A stretch of 64,000 nucleotides of DNA from Patulibacter brassicae (GTDB lineage: Bacteria; Actinomycetota; Thermoleophilia; Solirubrobacterales; Solirubrobacteraceae). The notes beneath the pieces were generated by a model, which saw only the letters and a list, made by a program, of their open reading frames with translations, searched no databases and was not told the DNA's origin. This document shows, piece after piece, positions 11,355 through 20,232 of the stretch; the first letter of the stretch is position 1; each line of letters starts with the position of its first letter. Both the position numbers and the translations under genes were made by a program. The DNA is taken from assembly GCF_033949425.1 (NCBI RefSeq), contig NZ_JAXAVX010000006.1, positions 62,001 to 126,000 of the forward strand, written 5' to 3'.

Positions 11355-12252
11355 GAAGCCGAAGCCGAAGGCCAAGCAGCGCGGCATGGGCCGCGGCCTC
11401 GCATCGATCCTCGCCACCGAGGGGGAGTCCTTCGACGGCTCCGCCGCGGAGCTGCGGACGCTGCCCCTGGACCTCGTCGTCCCGAACCCCAACCAGCCGC
11501 GCCGGGTGTTCGAGGAGGAGGCGCTGCAGGCGCTGGCCGACTCGATCGCCGACCGCGGCCTGCTGCAGCCGGTGCTCGTGCGCCCGCTCCCCGGGGGCCG
11601 CTACGAGATCGTCGCGGGCGAGCGGCGCTGGCGGGCGAGCCGCATCGCGGGGCTGAGCGAGATCCCCGCGATCGTGCAGGAGCAGGACGACGCGACGTCG
11701 TTGCAGGCCGCGCTCGTGGAGAACATGGCGCGGGCGGACCTCAACCCGGTCGAGGAGGCGCGCGCCGTCGCGGCGCTCGTCGAGGATCTCGGGCTGACCC
11801 GGGAGGCGGTCGGCCGGATGGTCGGTCGCAGTCGCGTGGCGATCTCGAACCTCCTGCGGATCCTGGACCTGCCGGACGAGGCGCTGGACCTCATCGGCGA
11901 CGGCCGTCTGACCGAGGGCCACGGACGAGCGCTGCTGCTCGCGGACGGCCACGCGACCCGCCGCGACCTCGCCCGCCGCGCTGCGGAGGAGGGCTGGTCG
12001 GTGCGCGTGCTGGAGGAGCGGGCTCGCGCGGCCACGGATGGCGAGCGATCGCGGCCGGCCGCCCGTCGGGTCCCGGCCGACCAGGCGGCGGCCGCCACGT
12101 CGCTCAGCGACCGGTTCGGCCTCGCGCTGGGCCGCGACGTCGCGGTGCGACCGAAGGGCGACGGGTTCGTCGTGGAGATCCGGCTCGAGGATCTCGCGGA
12201 CGCCGAGGCGCTCGGCGCGCGGATCGGCGCGTCGTCGTTCGATCGCTCCTGA
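11347..12252 (+). CDS. parB: chromosome-partitioning protein ParB (Spo0J)
   Basis: 301-residue parS-binding CTPase clamp. A basic N-terminus (KPKPKAKQRGMGRGL) is followed by the ParB N-domain with the CTP-binding motif GERRWRASRIAG and the ENMARADLNPVEEA motif. The helix-turn-helix region (LTREAVGRMVGRSRVAISNLL) recognises parS; the C-terminal dimer domain is at about 250-301. GTG start overlaps parA. Four parS sites lie within 2.4 kb, one only 10 nt after its stop. Confidence 0.95.
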
Positions 12253-12261
12253 CGCCGCGCC

Positions 12262-12277
12262 CGTTTCACGTGAAACG
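12262..12277. promoter_or_regulatory. parS centromere site 3
   Basis: Palindrome with the GTTTCACGTGAAAC core, 10 nt downstream of the parB stop and about 90 nt before tRNA-Ile. Confidence 0.95.
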
Positions 12278-12349
12278 CCCCGCCGGGACCGCGCGGCCGG
12301 TCCGGATCGGGGCCGCGCGGGCGGGGCCGCGTGTCGCTCCTCGGTGCGC

Positions 12350-12355
12350 TACCCT
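12350..12355 (+). promoter_or_regulatory. -10 element for tRNA-Ile
   Basis: TACCCT 12 nt before the mature tRNA 5' end; matches the TANNNT consensus of this window. Predicts a 5' leader of only a few nucleotides. Confidence 0.4.
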
Positions 12356-12367
12356 TCCGGTCCCTTC

Positions 12368-12441
<74 letters not shown>

Positions 12442-12446
12442 TGCGA

Positions 12447-12465
12447 GGCCCCGCACCGCGGGGCC
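12447..12465 (+). terminator. hairpin terminator after tRNA-Ile
   Basis: Perfect 8-bp stem GGCCCCGC/GCGGGGCC with loop ACC, 5 nt after the tRNA. It is followed by GTCGTCGTTCC rather than a T-run. The stem and tail are nearly the same as after tRNA-Lys. Confidence 0.65.
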
Positions 12466-12510
12466 GTCGTCGTTCCTGGGCACCCGCGGCGCGGGCGCCC
12501 GGACCGCGGC

Positions 12511-12516
12511 TAGCCT
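12511..12516 (+). promoter_or_regulatory. -10 element for a leaderless dehydrogenase mRNA
   Basis: TAGCCT ending 6 nt before the ATG at 12523, which puts the expected transcription start at or next to the start codon. No Shine-Dalgarno sequence lies in between. Confidence 0.5.
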
Positions 12517-12522
12517 GGGCGC

Positions 12523-13683
12523 ATGCGCGCCGTCGTCTGCCGGGACGCCCGTCTCGAGGTCGTGGACCTGCCCGAGCCGGTGCCCGGTCCCGGCCAGCTG
12601 CTCGTCGAGGTGCGCCGGTGCGGGATCTGCGGCTCGGACCTGCACGCCCGGCACCACTGCGACGAGCTCGCGGGCGTCATGGACGAGCTGGGCTACGACG
12701 GGATGATGCGCCGGTCCCAGGCGGTCGTCCTCGGTCACGAGTTCTGCGGGGAGGTCGTCGACCGCGGACCGCGCACGAAGGGCGGCCCGGCGGACGGGGA
12801 CCTCGTCGTCGCCCTGCCGCTGCTGCGGGGAGCGGACGGGGCGGTGCATCCGACCGGCCTGTCCGCGGCGGCGGCGGGCGGCTACGCCGAGCGCCTGCTC
12901 GTCCAGGCCGCGTGCGCGATCACCGTCCCGAACGGCCTGCCACCCGAGGTCGCGACCCTGACGGAGCCGCTCGCGGTCGCGTGGCACGCGGTGCGCCGCG
13001 GGGAGGTCGGCAAGCGGCAGGTCGCGATCGTCATCGGCTGCGGCCCGGTCGGCCTCGCCGTGATCCTGCTGCTCAAGGCGCAGGGCGTCCGGCGCGTCGT
13101 CGCGGCCGACCTCTCGCCCGGCCGGCGGGCGCTGGCGCAGCGCTGCGGCGCCGACGTCGTCGTCGATCCCGCCACGGCGTCCCCGTACGCGGCGTTCCCG
13201 GACGCCGGGCACCTGACGACGGCTCCCGACGTCCTGGAGCTCGCCGTCGGGACGCAGGAGAAGCTCGTCGACGCGCCGATCCCGACCTGGGGGACGTGGC
13301 GGGCGATCGACCGGCTCGGGATCCGTCCGAAGGCGCCGGTCGTCTTCGAGTGCGTCGGCGTCCCGGGGATGATCGACGCCGTGGTCGCCGGGGCGCCGAT
13401 CTGGTCGCGGGTCGTCGTGGTGGGGGTCTGCATGGGGGAGGACCGCCTGCGACCGACGATGGCGATCAACAAGGAGGTCGAGCTGCGCTTCGTCCTCGGG
13501 TACACGCCGCTCGAGTTCCGCGACGCGCTGCACCTCCTCGCGGAAGGGCGCGTCGATCCCTCCCCGCTCGTGACGGGCACCGTCGGCCTGGACGGCGTGG
13601 GGACGGCGTTCGAGGCGCTCGGCGACCCCGAGACGCACGCGAAGGTCCTCGTGGACCCGCGCAGCGCCGCGACCGCGCCCTGA
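12523..13683 (+). CDS. zinc-type medium-chain alcohol dehydrogenase
   Basis: 386-residue MDR-family dehydrogenase, probably NAD(P)-dependent oxidation of an alcohol. The catalytic zinc site is visible: CGICGSDLH with C36, and LGHEFCGEV with H72/E73. The Rossmann motif is VIGCGPVGLAVI. The usual structural-zinc loop with four closely spaced cysteines is missing; its place is taken by a Gly/Ala-rich stretch near residue 100. An insert near 40-65 (HHCDELAGVMDELGYDG) resembles members annotated as threonine- or sorbitol-like dehydrogenases, but substrate cannot be told. Single gene with its own close -10 element. Confidence 0.85.
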   Translation: MRAVVCRDARLEVVDLPEPVPGPGQLLVEVRRCGICGSDLHARHHCDELAGVMDELGYDGMMRRSQAVVLGHEFCGEVVDRGPRTKGGPADGDLVVALPLLRGADGAVHPTGLSAAAAGGYAERLLVQAACAITVPNGLPPEVATLTEPLAVAWHAVRRGEVGKRQVAIVIGCGPVGLAVILLLKAQGVRRVVAADLSPGRRALAQRCGADVVVDPATASPYAAFPDAGHLTTAPDVLELAVGTQEKLVDAPIPTWGTWRAIDRLGIRPKAPVVFECVGVPGMIDAVVAGAPIWSRVVVVGVCMGEDRLRPTMAINKEVELRFVLGYTPLEFRDALHLLAEGRVDPSPLVTGTVGLDGVGTAFEALGDPETHAKVLVDPRSAATAP

Positions 13684-14113
13684 CGCCGGACGGCCGCCCA
13701 CCGAGGCCGGCCGATCGCGTCGTGGCGGCGGTCGATCGTCCTGGTGCGCGCGCGATGGGCCGCCCGGGACCCGGCCGACCCGATGGGCTCCGGGCGCGAG
13801 CCGCCGCCGAGAGCGCTCCACGGCGCGCGCGGCGCCCCGCCGGCGCACCGTGGAGGTGCGCGTCGCTGGATCCGAGCGCGCGCGACGCGCGGAGCGCACC
13901 CCGCCTCCGCGGTCCGGTGGCGCTCGCGCGGTCCGGCGGTCCGGGTCGCGCGGCGCGCCGGCCCCTCGCCGTCGTGCCCTCGTGCGTCATCGCCGGGGCG
14001 GTTGGGAGCGGGCGTCGACAGGAAGGCCCCGTCACAGGGGATTCCTGGACACGGGCCTATACTCCAGGGCGGATCGAACGACGCCCGACGGGCCCGACCG
14101 ATCCGCCTCTCGC
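13684..14113. other. 430-nt intergenic region, no convincing gene
   Basis: Open frames here have arginine-rich compositions and no recognisable protein. I see a hairpin with an 8-bp stem, CTCCACGG at 13816-13823 and CCGTGGAG at 13848-13855, which may end the dehydrogenase transcript. A TATACT hexamer at 14058-14063 could serve the next gene with a leader of about 45 nt. Nothing else recognised. Confidence 0.5.
14058..14063 (+). promoter_or_regulatory. candidate -10 for the bifunctional nuclease family gene
   Basis: TATACT preceded by GGCC, 51 nt upstream of the ATG at 14114; best -10 match in the preceding 400 nt. No clear -35. Confidence 0.4.
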
Positions 14114-14602
14114 ATGCAGGAGATGACGATCTACGGCGTGAGCTTCGACATGGTCGGCAAGCAGCCGATCGTGCTGCTGAAGTGCGTCCAGTCCAACCGC
14201 TTCCTCCCGATCTGGATCGGGCACCCGGAGGCGGCCGCGATCCTCATGCGCCTGCAGGGCGCCTCGACGCCGCGACCGATGACGCACGACCTCATGGTCG
14301 ACGTGCTCGGCGAGTTCGACGTGAAGTGCGTCCAGGTCGCGGTGACCGAGCTGCGGGACAACACCTTCTACGCGACGATCACGCTCGAGCAGAACGGCCG
14401 CGAGGTCGAGATCGACTCGCGGCCCTCCGACGCGCTGGCCTTCGCCGTCCGCTGCGGGGCCCCGATCTTCGCCGCGGACGACGTCGTCGAGGAGTCGGCG
14501 ATCGAGTTCGAGCGCTCCGGCGACGAGTCCGACGACGTCGTCGATCGCTTCCGCAGCTTCCTCGACGACGTCTCGCCGGACGACTTCCGGCAGCAGGGCT
14601 GA
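14114..14602 (+). CDS. bifunctional nuclease family protein (DUF151)
   Basis: 162-residue cytoplasmic protein of the BFN/DUF151 family. Features: MTIYGVSFDMVGKQPIVLLK at the N-terminus, then LPIWIGHPEAAAI, RPMTHDLM and the signature IDSRPSDALAFAVRCGAPIFA. Plant and Thermotoga members have nuclease activity; most bacterial ones are uncharacterised. ATG at 14114 is chosen since upstream codons are arginine-rich and unlike the family; ATG at 14123 is also possible. The C-terminal acidic tail ends DDVSPDDFRQQG. Confidence 0.85.
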   Translation: MQEMTIYGVSFDMVGKQPIVLLKCVQSNRFLPIWIGHPEAAAILMRLQGASTPRPMTHDLMVDVLGEFDVKCVQVAVTELRDNTFYATITLEQNGREVEIDSRPSDALAFAVRCGAPIFAADDVVEESAIEFERSGDESDDVVDRFRSFLDDVSPDDFRQQG

Positions 14603-14650
14603 CCCGCCCGCACCCGCGTCGCCTCCGCGAGCGGCAGCTGGCGAGCGCCA

Positions 14651-14672
14651 CGCCGTTTCACGTGAAACGGCG
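14651..14672. promoter_or_regulatory. parS centromere site 4
   Basis: GTTTCACGTGAAAC core extended to a perfect 22-bp palindrome, in the gap between two convergent genes, 2.4 kb from parB. The longest palindrome of the four sites. Confidence 0.95.
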
Positions 14673-14734
14673 CGGTCGCAGCGGCGCTCGGGATCGTCGG
14701 ACGCGCGGCGACGGGCCCGCCGGCGCGGCCGCGC

Positions 14735-16165
14735 TCAGGCGGTGTCGCGCCGGCGCCCCGCCGACGGGCGCAGCGGCACGACCGAGCCGCCCTCGCCGGT
14801 CCCGGCCGCCGGCGGGGTGGCCGGCCGCCGGCTGCTCCGGCGTCGACCGCCTCCGGAGAGGGAGTCGTAGAGCTCGATCTGCTCGGCGACGACCGAGCCG
14901 ATCCGGCTGACGCCCTCGCGGATGTCCTCCTCGCCGACGCCCGAGAAGTTGATCCGCATGGAGTGCCCGCCCCGGCCGTCGAGGTACGCCCCGCGGCCCG
15001 GGACGAACGCGACGTTGCGACTCAGCGCCCGCACGAGCAGGTCGGTCGTGTCGAGGAACGCGGGGAGCGTGACCCAGACGAAGAGGCCGCCACCGGGCCG
15101 CGTCCACGTCGCGCCGTCCGGCATGTGGCGCTCGAGCGCGTCGAGCATGACGTCCCGCCGCTGCCGGTAGACGTCGGCCTGGCGCTGGACGTGGGTCCGC
15201 CAGTCCTCGTCGCGGAAGTAGTAGGCGACGAAGTACTGGCTCAGCGACGCGGAGTTCAGGTCGCTGCCGGCCTTGCCGATGACCATCTTCTGCCGGACCG
15301 GTCCGGGCGCCACCGCCCAGCCGACGCGGATGCCGGGGGAGAGGATCTTCGAGAGCGTGCCGGCGTAGACGACGAAGCGGCCGCCGTCGAGCTCGTAGAG
15401 CGTCGGCAGCTGCTCGCCGCCGTCGTAGCGCAGCAGGCCGTACGGGTTGTCCTCGAGCACGAGGATCTGGCGCTCGTTCGCGATCTCGACGAGCCGGCGG
15501 CGCCGCTCGAGCGACATCGTGACGCCCGAGGGGTTCTGGAAGGTCGGGATCGCGTAGATGAACTTCGGCGTGCGGCCCTCGCGGTCCAGGCGGTCCAGCG
15601 TCTCCTCCAGGACGTCGATCCGCATCCCGTCGTCGTCGACCTCGACCTGCACGAGGTCGGCCTCGTAGGCGCTGAACGTCGGCACGGCGCCCGGGTACGT
15701 CGGCGCCTCCGCGACGACGACGTCGCCGGGGTCCACGAGCGTCTTGCACATGAGGTCGATGACCTGCTGGCCACCGGTGGTGACGAGGATCTCGCCGGGG
15801 TCGACGCTCATGCCCTCCGCGGCCATGACCTCCGCCAGGCACGGGCGGATGTCGGCGATCCCCTCCGTGGGGGCGTACTGCAGCGCCCGGGCGCTGTCCG
15901 CCGCGGCCATCTGCGAGAGGACCTTCGCGAGCTGCTCGGGGGGGAAGAGCGTCGTGTCGGCCAGGCCGCCGGCGAGCGAGATGACCTCCGGTCGCTCGGT
16001 GAGCGCCATGAGGTCGCGCATGGCCGAGCTCTTCATGACGCGCGTGCGTCCGGCGAAGAGCGCGGTGTAGCGCTCGAGGTCGCCCTGCTGGCGCGGCGCC
16101 GAGGAACCGGCAGCCGCGTCGGCAGCCGGGGCCGAGGCGGTCGGGTCCGGGTCCTCTACAGTCAT
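14735..16165 (-). CDS. PLP-dependent aminotransferase (class I/II, LysN/ARO8-like)
   Basis: 476-residue fold-type I aminotransferase. It resembles 2-aminoadipate or aromatic aminotransferases and the catalytic half of MocR regulators, but there is no N-terminal GntR helix-turn-helix. It shows PEVISLAGGLADTTLFP, ALQYAPTEGIADIRP, EAPTYPGAVP, the NPSG motif in FQNPSGVTMS and the PLP lysine in GTLSKILSPGIRVGW. An extra C-terminal tail of about 50 residues is rich in Arg, Gly and Pro. The -10 at 16173-16178 is 7 nt from the ATG, suggesting a leaderless mRNA. Exact amino-acid substrate unknown. Confidence 0.88.
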   Translation of the reverse strand: MTVEDPDPTASAPAADAAAGSSAPRQQGDLERYTALFAGRTRVMKSSAMRDLMALTERPEVISLAGGLADTTLFPPEQLAKVLSQMAAADSARALQYAPTEGIADIRPCLAEVMAAEGMSVDPGEILVTTGGQQVIDLMCKTLVDPGDVVVAEAPTYPGAVPTFSAYEADLVQVEVDDDGMRIDVLEETLDRLDREGRTPKFIYAIPTFQNPSGVTMSLERRRRLVEIANERQILVLEDNPYGLLRYDGGEQLPTLYELDGGRFVVYAGTLSKILSPGIRVGWAVAPGPVRQKMVIGKAGSDLNSASLSQYFVAYYFRDEDWRTHVQRQADVYRQRRDVMLDALERHMPDGATWTRPGGGLFVWVTLPAFLDTTDLLVRALSRNVAFVPGRGAYLDGRGGHSMRINFSGVGEEDIREGVSRIGSVVAEQIELYDSLSGGGRRRSSRRPATPPAAGTGEGGSVVPLRPSAGRRRDTA

Positions 16166-16172
16166 GCGGCGA

Positions 16173-16178
16173 ACGGTA
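16173..16178 (-). promoter_or_regulatory. -10 element for the aminotransferase (leaderless)
   Basis: Minus-strand TACCGT ending 7 nt before the ATG at 16165. It lies in the 20-nt gap to the divergent DUF4126 gene, so promoter and both starts are packed together. Confidence 0.5.
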
Positions 16179-16185
16179 TCGCCAC

Positions 16186-16761
16186 ATGACCTACCTCCTC
16201 GATCTCCTCCAGGGCCTCGGCGTCGCGGCAGCGGCGGGCGCGAGCCCGTTCCTGCCCCTCGCGGTCGCCTCCGCCGCCGGCCTGCTGCAGCTCGGCGCCG
16301 ACTACGACGGGACCGACCTGTCGGTGGTCGGGTCGCCGGTCGTGCTCGTGCTCGCGATCCTCCTCGCGGTCGCGGCGCTCGTCCTGCGCCGCCGGCTCGA
16401 GCGCCCGCAGGCCGAGCAGGCGCTGCTCGTCCTCGGCGTCGTCGTGGGCGCCGTGGTGACCGGCGCGACGATCGCCGACAACAGCGGGACCTGGTGGCCC
16501 GGCCTGCTGGCGGGCGCGGTCGCCGCGCTCGTCTCGGGCCTCGGAGCGCGCTCGCTCGTGCGCCGGACCCGCCAGCGGCTGGACCGCGACGCCCACGGGA
16601 CCCTCGCGGGCGGCGTCGCGCTCGGCGCCGCCGTCGTCGCCCTGCTGTCGATCGCGCTGCCGCCGCTGGGGCTGATCGCGCTCGCGGGCGGGATCTGGCT
16701 GCTCGTCGGCGGCCGCCGGCAGGACACCCGCAAGCACGCCGGGCTGCGCATCCTGCGCTGA
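16186..16761 (+). CDS. DUF4126 family integral membrane protein
   Basis: 191-residue hydrophobic protein with about four to five membrane segments: 5-35, 48-67, 81-98, 107-123 and 145-175. The N-terminal LLDLLQGLGVAAAAGASPFLPL resembles DUF4126 proteins; function unknown. ATG at 16186 lies 20 nt from the divergent aminotransferase start. Six nt separate it from the following phosphodiesterase, so the two and probably the next gene form an operon. Confidence 0.75.
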   Translation: MTYLLDLLQGLGVAAAAGASPFLPLAVASAAGLLQLGADYDGTDLSVVGSPVVLVLAILLAVAALVLRRRLERPQAEQALLVLGVVVGAVVTGATIADNSGTWWPGLLAGAVAALVSGLGARSLVRRTRQRLDRDAHGTLAGGVALGAAVVALLSIALPPLGLIALAGGIWLLVGGRRQDTRKHAGLRILR

Positions 16762-16767
16762 CCCGCC

Positions 16768-18273
16768 ATGCGGCGCCTCGTCTTCGCGGTCATCGACGGT
16801 TGCGGGCCCGAGCAGCTGCGGGCGGCCATCGATGCCGGCCGCGCGCCGGTCCTCGCCCGCGTCGCCCGCGACGGGGAGTCGCACCGGTCGGTCGCGGCGT
16901 TCCCCTCGGTGACGCCGGTCTGCGCCACCGCGCTGGCGACGGGCGTGCGCCAGGACCGTCACCGGATCCCGTCGATGAACTGGTGGGACCGGTCGCGCGG
17001 CCGCTACGTCGAGTACGGGTCGAGCTTCGCCGCGTCGCGCAAGCTCGGGATCGTCCGGCAGCTCGCCGACACCGTCTACCACCTCAACGGTCGCCACCTC
17101 GCCCCCGAGGTCGAGACGGTCTTCGAGTCGCTCGACGACCGGGGCGTGCGGACGGCCGGCACGACGTTCCTCGTCTACCGCGGGCGGTTCCGCCACCAGC
17201 TCGCGAAGGGCTCGGCGATGAACCGCGTCGCCTCGACGATGTTCCGCAAGCCCGTGATGGGACCGCGGGAGCTCTTCTACGCGGACCTCTTCGCGAGCCG
17301 GGAGACCGGCTGCTACTCCCAGTTCGGCCTGCCGGGCATCCGCGACCAGCACGCCGGCTGCGTCGGGGCGCACCTCATCGAGCGGGACCTCGTCGACTTC
17401 CTGCTGCTCTCGCTGCCCGACAACGACACGCACAGCCACAAGCACGGCCCGGACGCCCAGATCGACTCGATCGCCGCCGCGGACGAGCAGCTGGCCCGGA
17501 TCGCGCAGGCCGCGGGCGGCGTGGACCGGTTCCTGGAGGAATGGGGGCTCGTCGTCGCGTCGGATCACGCCCACGCGCTCGTCGAGCGCCGCGGCGAGCT
17601 GCGCCCCGCGTTCGAGGCGTTCGGGATCGCGCGGCCGGGCGGCCCGCGCAAGGGCGACCGGATCGCCTACTGCCCCGCGTCGCGCTCGGCGAGCGTCTAC
17701 GTCCTGGACCGGGCGCAGCGCGACGAGCTGCTGCCCGAGCTCGTCGCGGCCGGCCGCGAGGGCGACGGCGTCGAGCTCGTCGTCTGGCGCGAGGGCGACG
17801 AGGGCGTGATCGCGTCGGGTCCCGACGCGGCGGTCGCCGGCGAGCTGCGCTTCCGCCCGGGCGGGCCCGTCGCCGACACCCGCGGCGGCACGTGGGAGGT
17901 CCGTGGCGAGCTCGGCCTCGTCGGCGCGACGATCGACGACGGCGTCCTGCGGTCGGACTCCCACCCCGATCCGCTCGGGCGCTGCTGGTCCGCGCTGACC
18001 TGCGTGAACTCCGGCGACGTCCTGCTCTCCGCCGCGGAGGGCGTGGAGTTCCCGGACTGGGGCGACGTCGACCACGTCGACGCCGGCAGCCACGGCTCGC
18101 TGCGGGCCGAGGACTCCGTCGGCGTGCTGCTCGCGCACGGGCTCGACGGCCGGCGCCGACCGGGGCTGCCCGCCCGCGAGGGCGCCACGACCTGGTCGAT
18201 CGAGGATCCGGTTCCGCTGATCCTCGACCACTTCGCCGCCCAGGCCCACGTGGCCGGGAGCGCGCCGGCGTGA
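16768..18273 (+). CDS. alkaline phosphatase-superfamily phosphodiesterase
   Basis: 501-residue protein of the type I phosphodiesterase / nucleotide pyrophosphatase group. The metal-binding start VFAVIDGCG and the nucleophile region FPSVTPVCATALATG (Thr/Ser after P-S-V) are clear. LPDNDTHSHKHGPDAQ and ASDHAHALV supply further metal ligands. No signal peptide was seen, so it may act in the cytoplasm. It lies in an operon between the DUF4126 protein and a large membrane glycosyltransferase-like protein (GTGA overlap), hinting at lipid- or glycan-linked phosphodiesters. Substrate unknown. Confidence 0.82.
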   Translation: MRRLVFAVIDGCGPEQLRAAIDAGRAPVLARVARDGESHRSVAAFPSVTPVCATALATGVRQDRHRIPSMNWWDRSRGRYVEYGSSFAASRKLGIVRQLADTVYHLNGRHLAPEVETVFESLDDRGVRTAGTTFLVYRGRFRHQLAKGSAMNRVASTMFRKPVMGPRELFYADLFASRETGCYSQFGLPGIRDQHAGCVGAHLIERDLVDFLLLSLPDNDTHSHKHGPDAQIDSIAAADEQLARIAQAAGGVDRFLEEWGLVVASDHAHALVERRGELRPAFEAFGIARPGGPRKGDRIAYCPASRSASVYVLDRAQRDELLPELVAAGREGDGVELVVWREGDEGVIASGPDAAVAGELRFRPGGPVADTRGGTWEVRGELGLVGATIDDGVLRSDSHPDPLGRCWSALTCVNSGDVLLSAAEGVEFPDWGDVDHVDAGSHGSLRAEDSVGVLLAHGLDGRRRPGLPAREGATTWSIEDPVPLILDHFAAQAHVAGSAPA

Positions 18274-20120
18274 GCGCGGCGACCCGCCGCGGGACGGTCC
18301 TGGCGCTGATCGTCGCGGCGCTGCTGCTCCTCGCCGGACCGGCGGCCGCGCAGGGCACCGGCACCACCCCGGCCGGCGGCACGACGACGACCGTCCCGGG
18401 CGTGCCGGTCCTCGACCCCCGCGCCGGCCCGACCGACCCCAACGGCGTCGAGTCGCCCGGCGACCGCGAGGTCCCGCCCGCCGGGCACCGCCTGAGCGCC
18501 CGGCAGGCCGAGGCGATCGCCCGCGCCGATCCCAAGGCCCGGAGGGTCCGGCGGGAGACGCGGGGCAGCTACGACAGCATCTTCCTCAAGGGCAAGGACC
18601 GCTGGCAGCTCTCGATCTACGCGCCGGGCAAGCCGCTGCGCGAGATCGGGCAGGTCATCGTCAGCGACGCCTCGGGGCGGGTGACCGAGTCCTGGGACGG
18701 CCCGTACGTCGCCTGGACGATGGCGCGCGGGTACGACGGCGCCTTCGGCCGCTCGATCACGAGCCCGTGGCTCTGGGGGGTCCTGACGATCCTCTTCCTC
18801 CTCCCGTTCGTCGGGGTCCGTCCGCTCCGCGGGCCGCCGGTTCCGCTGCTGCTGCTCGCCGGCTTCGCCGTCCCGCTGGCGGCGTTCAACAACGCGCGGC
18901 TCGACATCGCCGTCCCGACGTCGTTCGCCCTCCTCGTCGCGCTGCTGCTCTGGGCGGCGACGACGGGCCTGCGGCGTCCGCGGGACCCCGACCGGCCTCG
19001 GGACGTCGTCGTGGGGGTCCCGCTCGTGCTGCTGCTCCTCGCCGGTCTCGCCCTGCTCGTCTTCCGCGCGGTCCTGAGCGTCGTGGACGGCAACGTCATC
19101 GACGTGGGCTACGCCGGCGTCGTCGGGGCGGACCTCCTCGGCAAGGGCCAGGCCGTCTACGGCAACTTCCCGAAGGGGATCGAGGCCGGCGACACGTACG
19201 GCCCGATCAACTACCTCGCGTACCTCCCCTTCGAGCAGGTCTGGCCGTGGAGCGGTCGCTGGGACGACCTGCCCGCAGCGCACGCGGCGGCGGTCGCCTT
19301 CGACGCCGTCGCCGCCGGCCTCCTCTACCTCGTCGGCCGCCGTCAGGAGACGGACCCGCGCGCGGGCCGCGGTCGCGGCGTGCTCTACGCCTACCTCTGG
19401 CTCGCGTGCCCGTGGACGGCGTACTGCCTGTCGAGCAACGCGAACGACGCGCTCGTCGCCGCCGGCCTGGCGCTGCTGCTGCTCGTCGGCACGCGTCCGC
19501 TCGCCCGGGGGCTGGCCGCGGGCCTCGCCGGCGCGGCGAAGGTCGCTCCGCTGGCGCTCGTGCCGCTCCTGGCCACTCGACACCCCGTCGACCCGACGGT
19601 CCGCCACCACCACCGCGGTCCACGGCTCTCGCCCGGGGCGTGGGCCGCGTTCGGCGTCGGCATCCTCGTCGTCGTGGTCCCGACGACGCTCCTGGTCCTC
19701 GACGGCGCGTCGCTGCGGCTGCTCTACGACCGCACGATCGGCTACCAGGCCGGCCGCGAGGCGCCGTTCATGCCGTGGGGGTTCTACGGCTGGGTCCCGG
19801 ACGTGGCCACGACCGTCGCCCGGGTGCTGGCGGTCGGCTTCGCGCTGCTCGTGGCGCTGCTGCCGCGCCGCCACGACCTCACCGGGCTGGCGGCCACCGC
19901 GGCGGCCGTGCTGCTCGCGCTGCAGCTCTCGACGGAGTACTGGTTCTACCTCTACCTCGTCTGGCTCCTGCCGCTGGTGCTCGTCGGCGCGCTCGGCGAC
20001 CGGACGCTCCGCTGGGTCGGCACCCGCGCCGACACCGCGCCCCCGGAGCGCCCGCACGGCCCGGTGCCGCGCGAGGACGCCCCGTGGGCGCAGGACGCGC
20101 CGGCGGGCGCGTCGCGCTGA
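18270..20120 (+). CDS. GT87/DUF2029-like membrane glycosyltransferase with N-terminal secreted domain
   Basis: 616-residue protein from GTG 18270 (overlaps the previous stop). A signal peptide (VLALIVAALLLLAGPAAAQG) is followed by a Thr/Pro/Gly linker. A small domain at about 75-155 (LSARQAEAIARADPKARRV, RWQLSIYAPGKPLREI) is PepSY-like in look. About ten or eleven membrane segments follow. Loop motifs such as AVYGNFPKGIEAGDTYGPI fit polyprenyl-phosphate-sugar-dependent C-type glycosyltransferases. It probably acts on the outer face of the membrane. Donor and acceptor unknown. The C-terminus is hydrophilic. Confidence 0.7.
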   Translation: MSAATRRGTVLALIVAALLLLAGPAAAQGTGTTPAGGTTTTVPGVPVLDPRAGPTDPNGVESPGDREVPPAGHRLSARQAEAIARADPKARRVRRETRGSYDSIFLKGKDRWQLSIYAPGKPLREIGQVIVSDASGRVTESWDGPYVAWTMARGYDGAFGRSITSPWLWGVLTILFLLPFVGVRPLRGPPVPLLLLAGFAVPLAAFNNARLDIAVPTSFALLVALLLWAATTGLRRPRDPDRPRDVVVGVPLVLLLLAGLALLVFRAVLSVVDGNVIDVGYAGVVGADLLGKGQAVYGNFPKGIEAGDTYGPINYLAYLPFEQVWPWSGRWDDLPAAHAAAVAFDAVAAGLLYLVGRRQETDPRAGRGRGVLYAYLWLACPWTAYCLSSNANDALVAAGLALLLLVGTRPLARGLAAGLAGAAKVAPLALVPLLATRHPVDPTVRHHHRGPRLSPGAWAAFGVGILVVVVPTTLLVLDGASLRLLYDRTIGYQAGREAPFMPWGFYGWVPDVATTVARVLAVGFALLVALLPRRHDLTGLAATAAAVLLALQLSTEYWFYLYLVWLLPLVLVGALGDRTLRWVGTRADTAPPERPHGPVPREDAPWAQDAPAGASR

Positions 20121-20146
20121 GCGGCCGACGCCGCCACCTCGCGTCC

Positions 20147-20168
20147 GCCGTCCCGGTTCGGGGACGGC
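20147..20168. terminator. hairpin between convergent genes
   Basis: Perfect 8-bp stem GCCGTCCC/GGGACGGC with loop GGTTCG, in the 112-nt gap between two genes facing each other. Likely a bidirectional terminator; no T-run. Confidence 0.5.
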
Positions 20169-20232
20169 ATCCGTCCCGCGCCGCAGCGGTGGGATCCGCG
20201 CACGCCGCCACGTGGTACGGGGCGCTGGTCGG

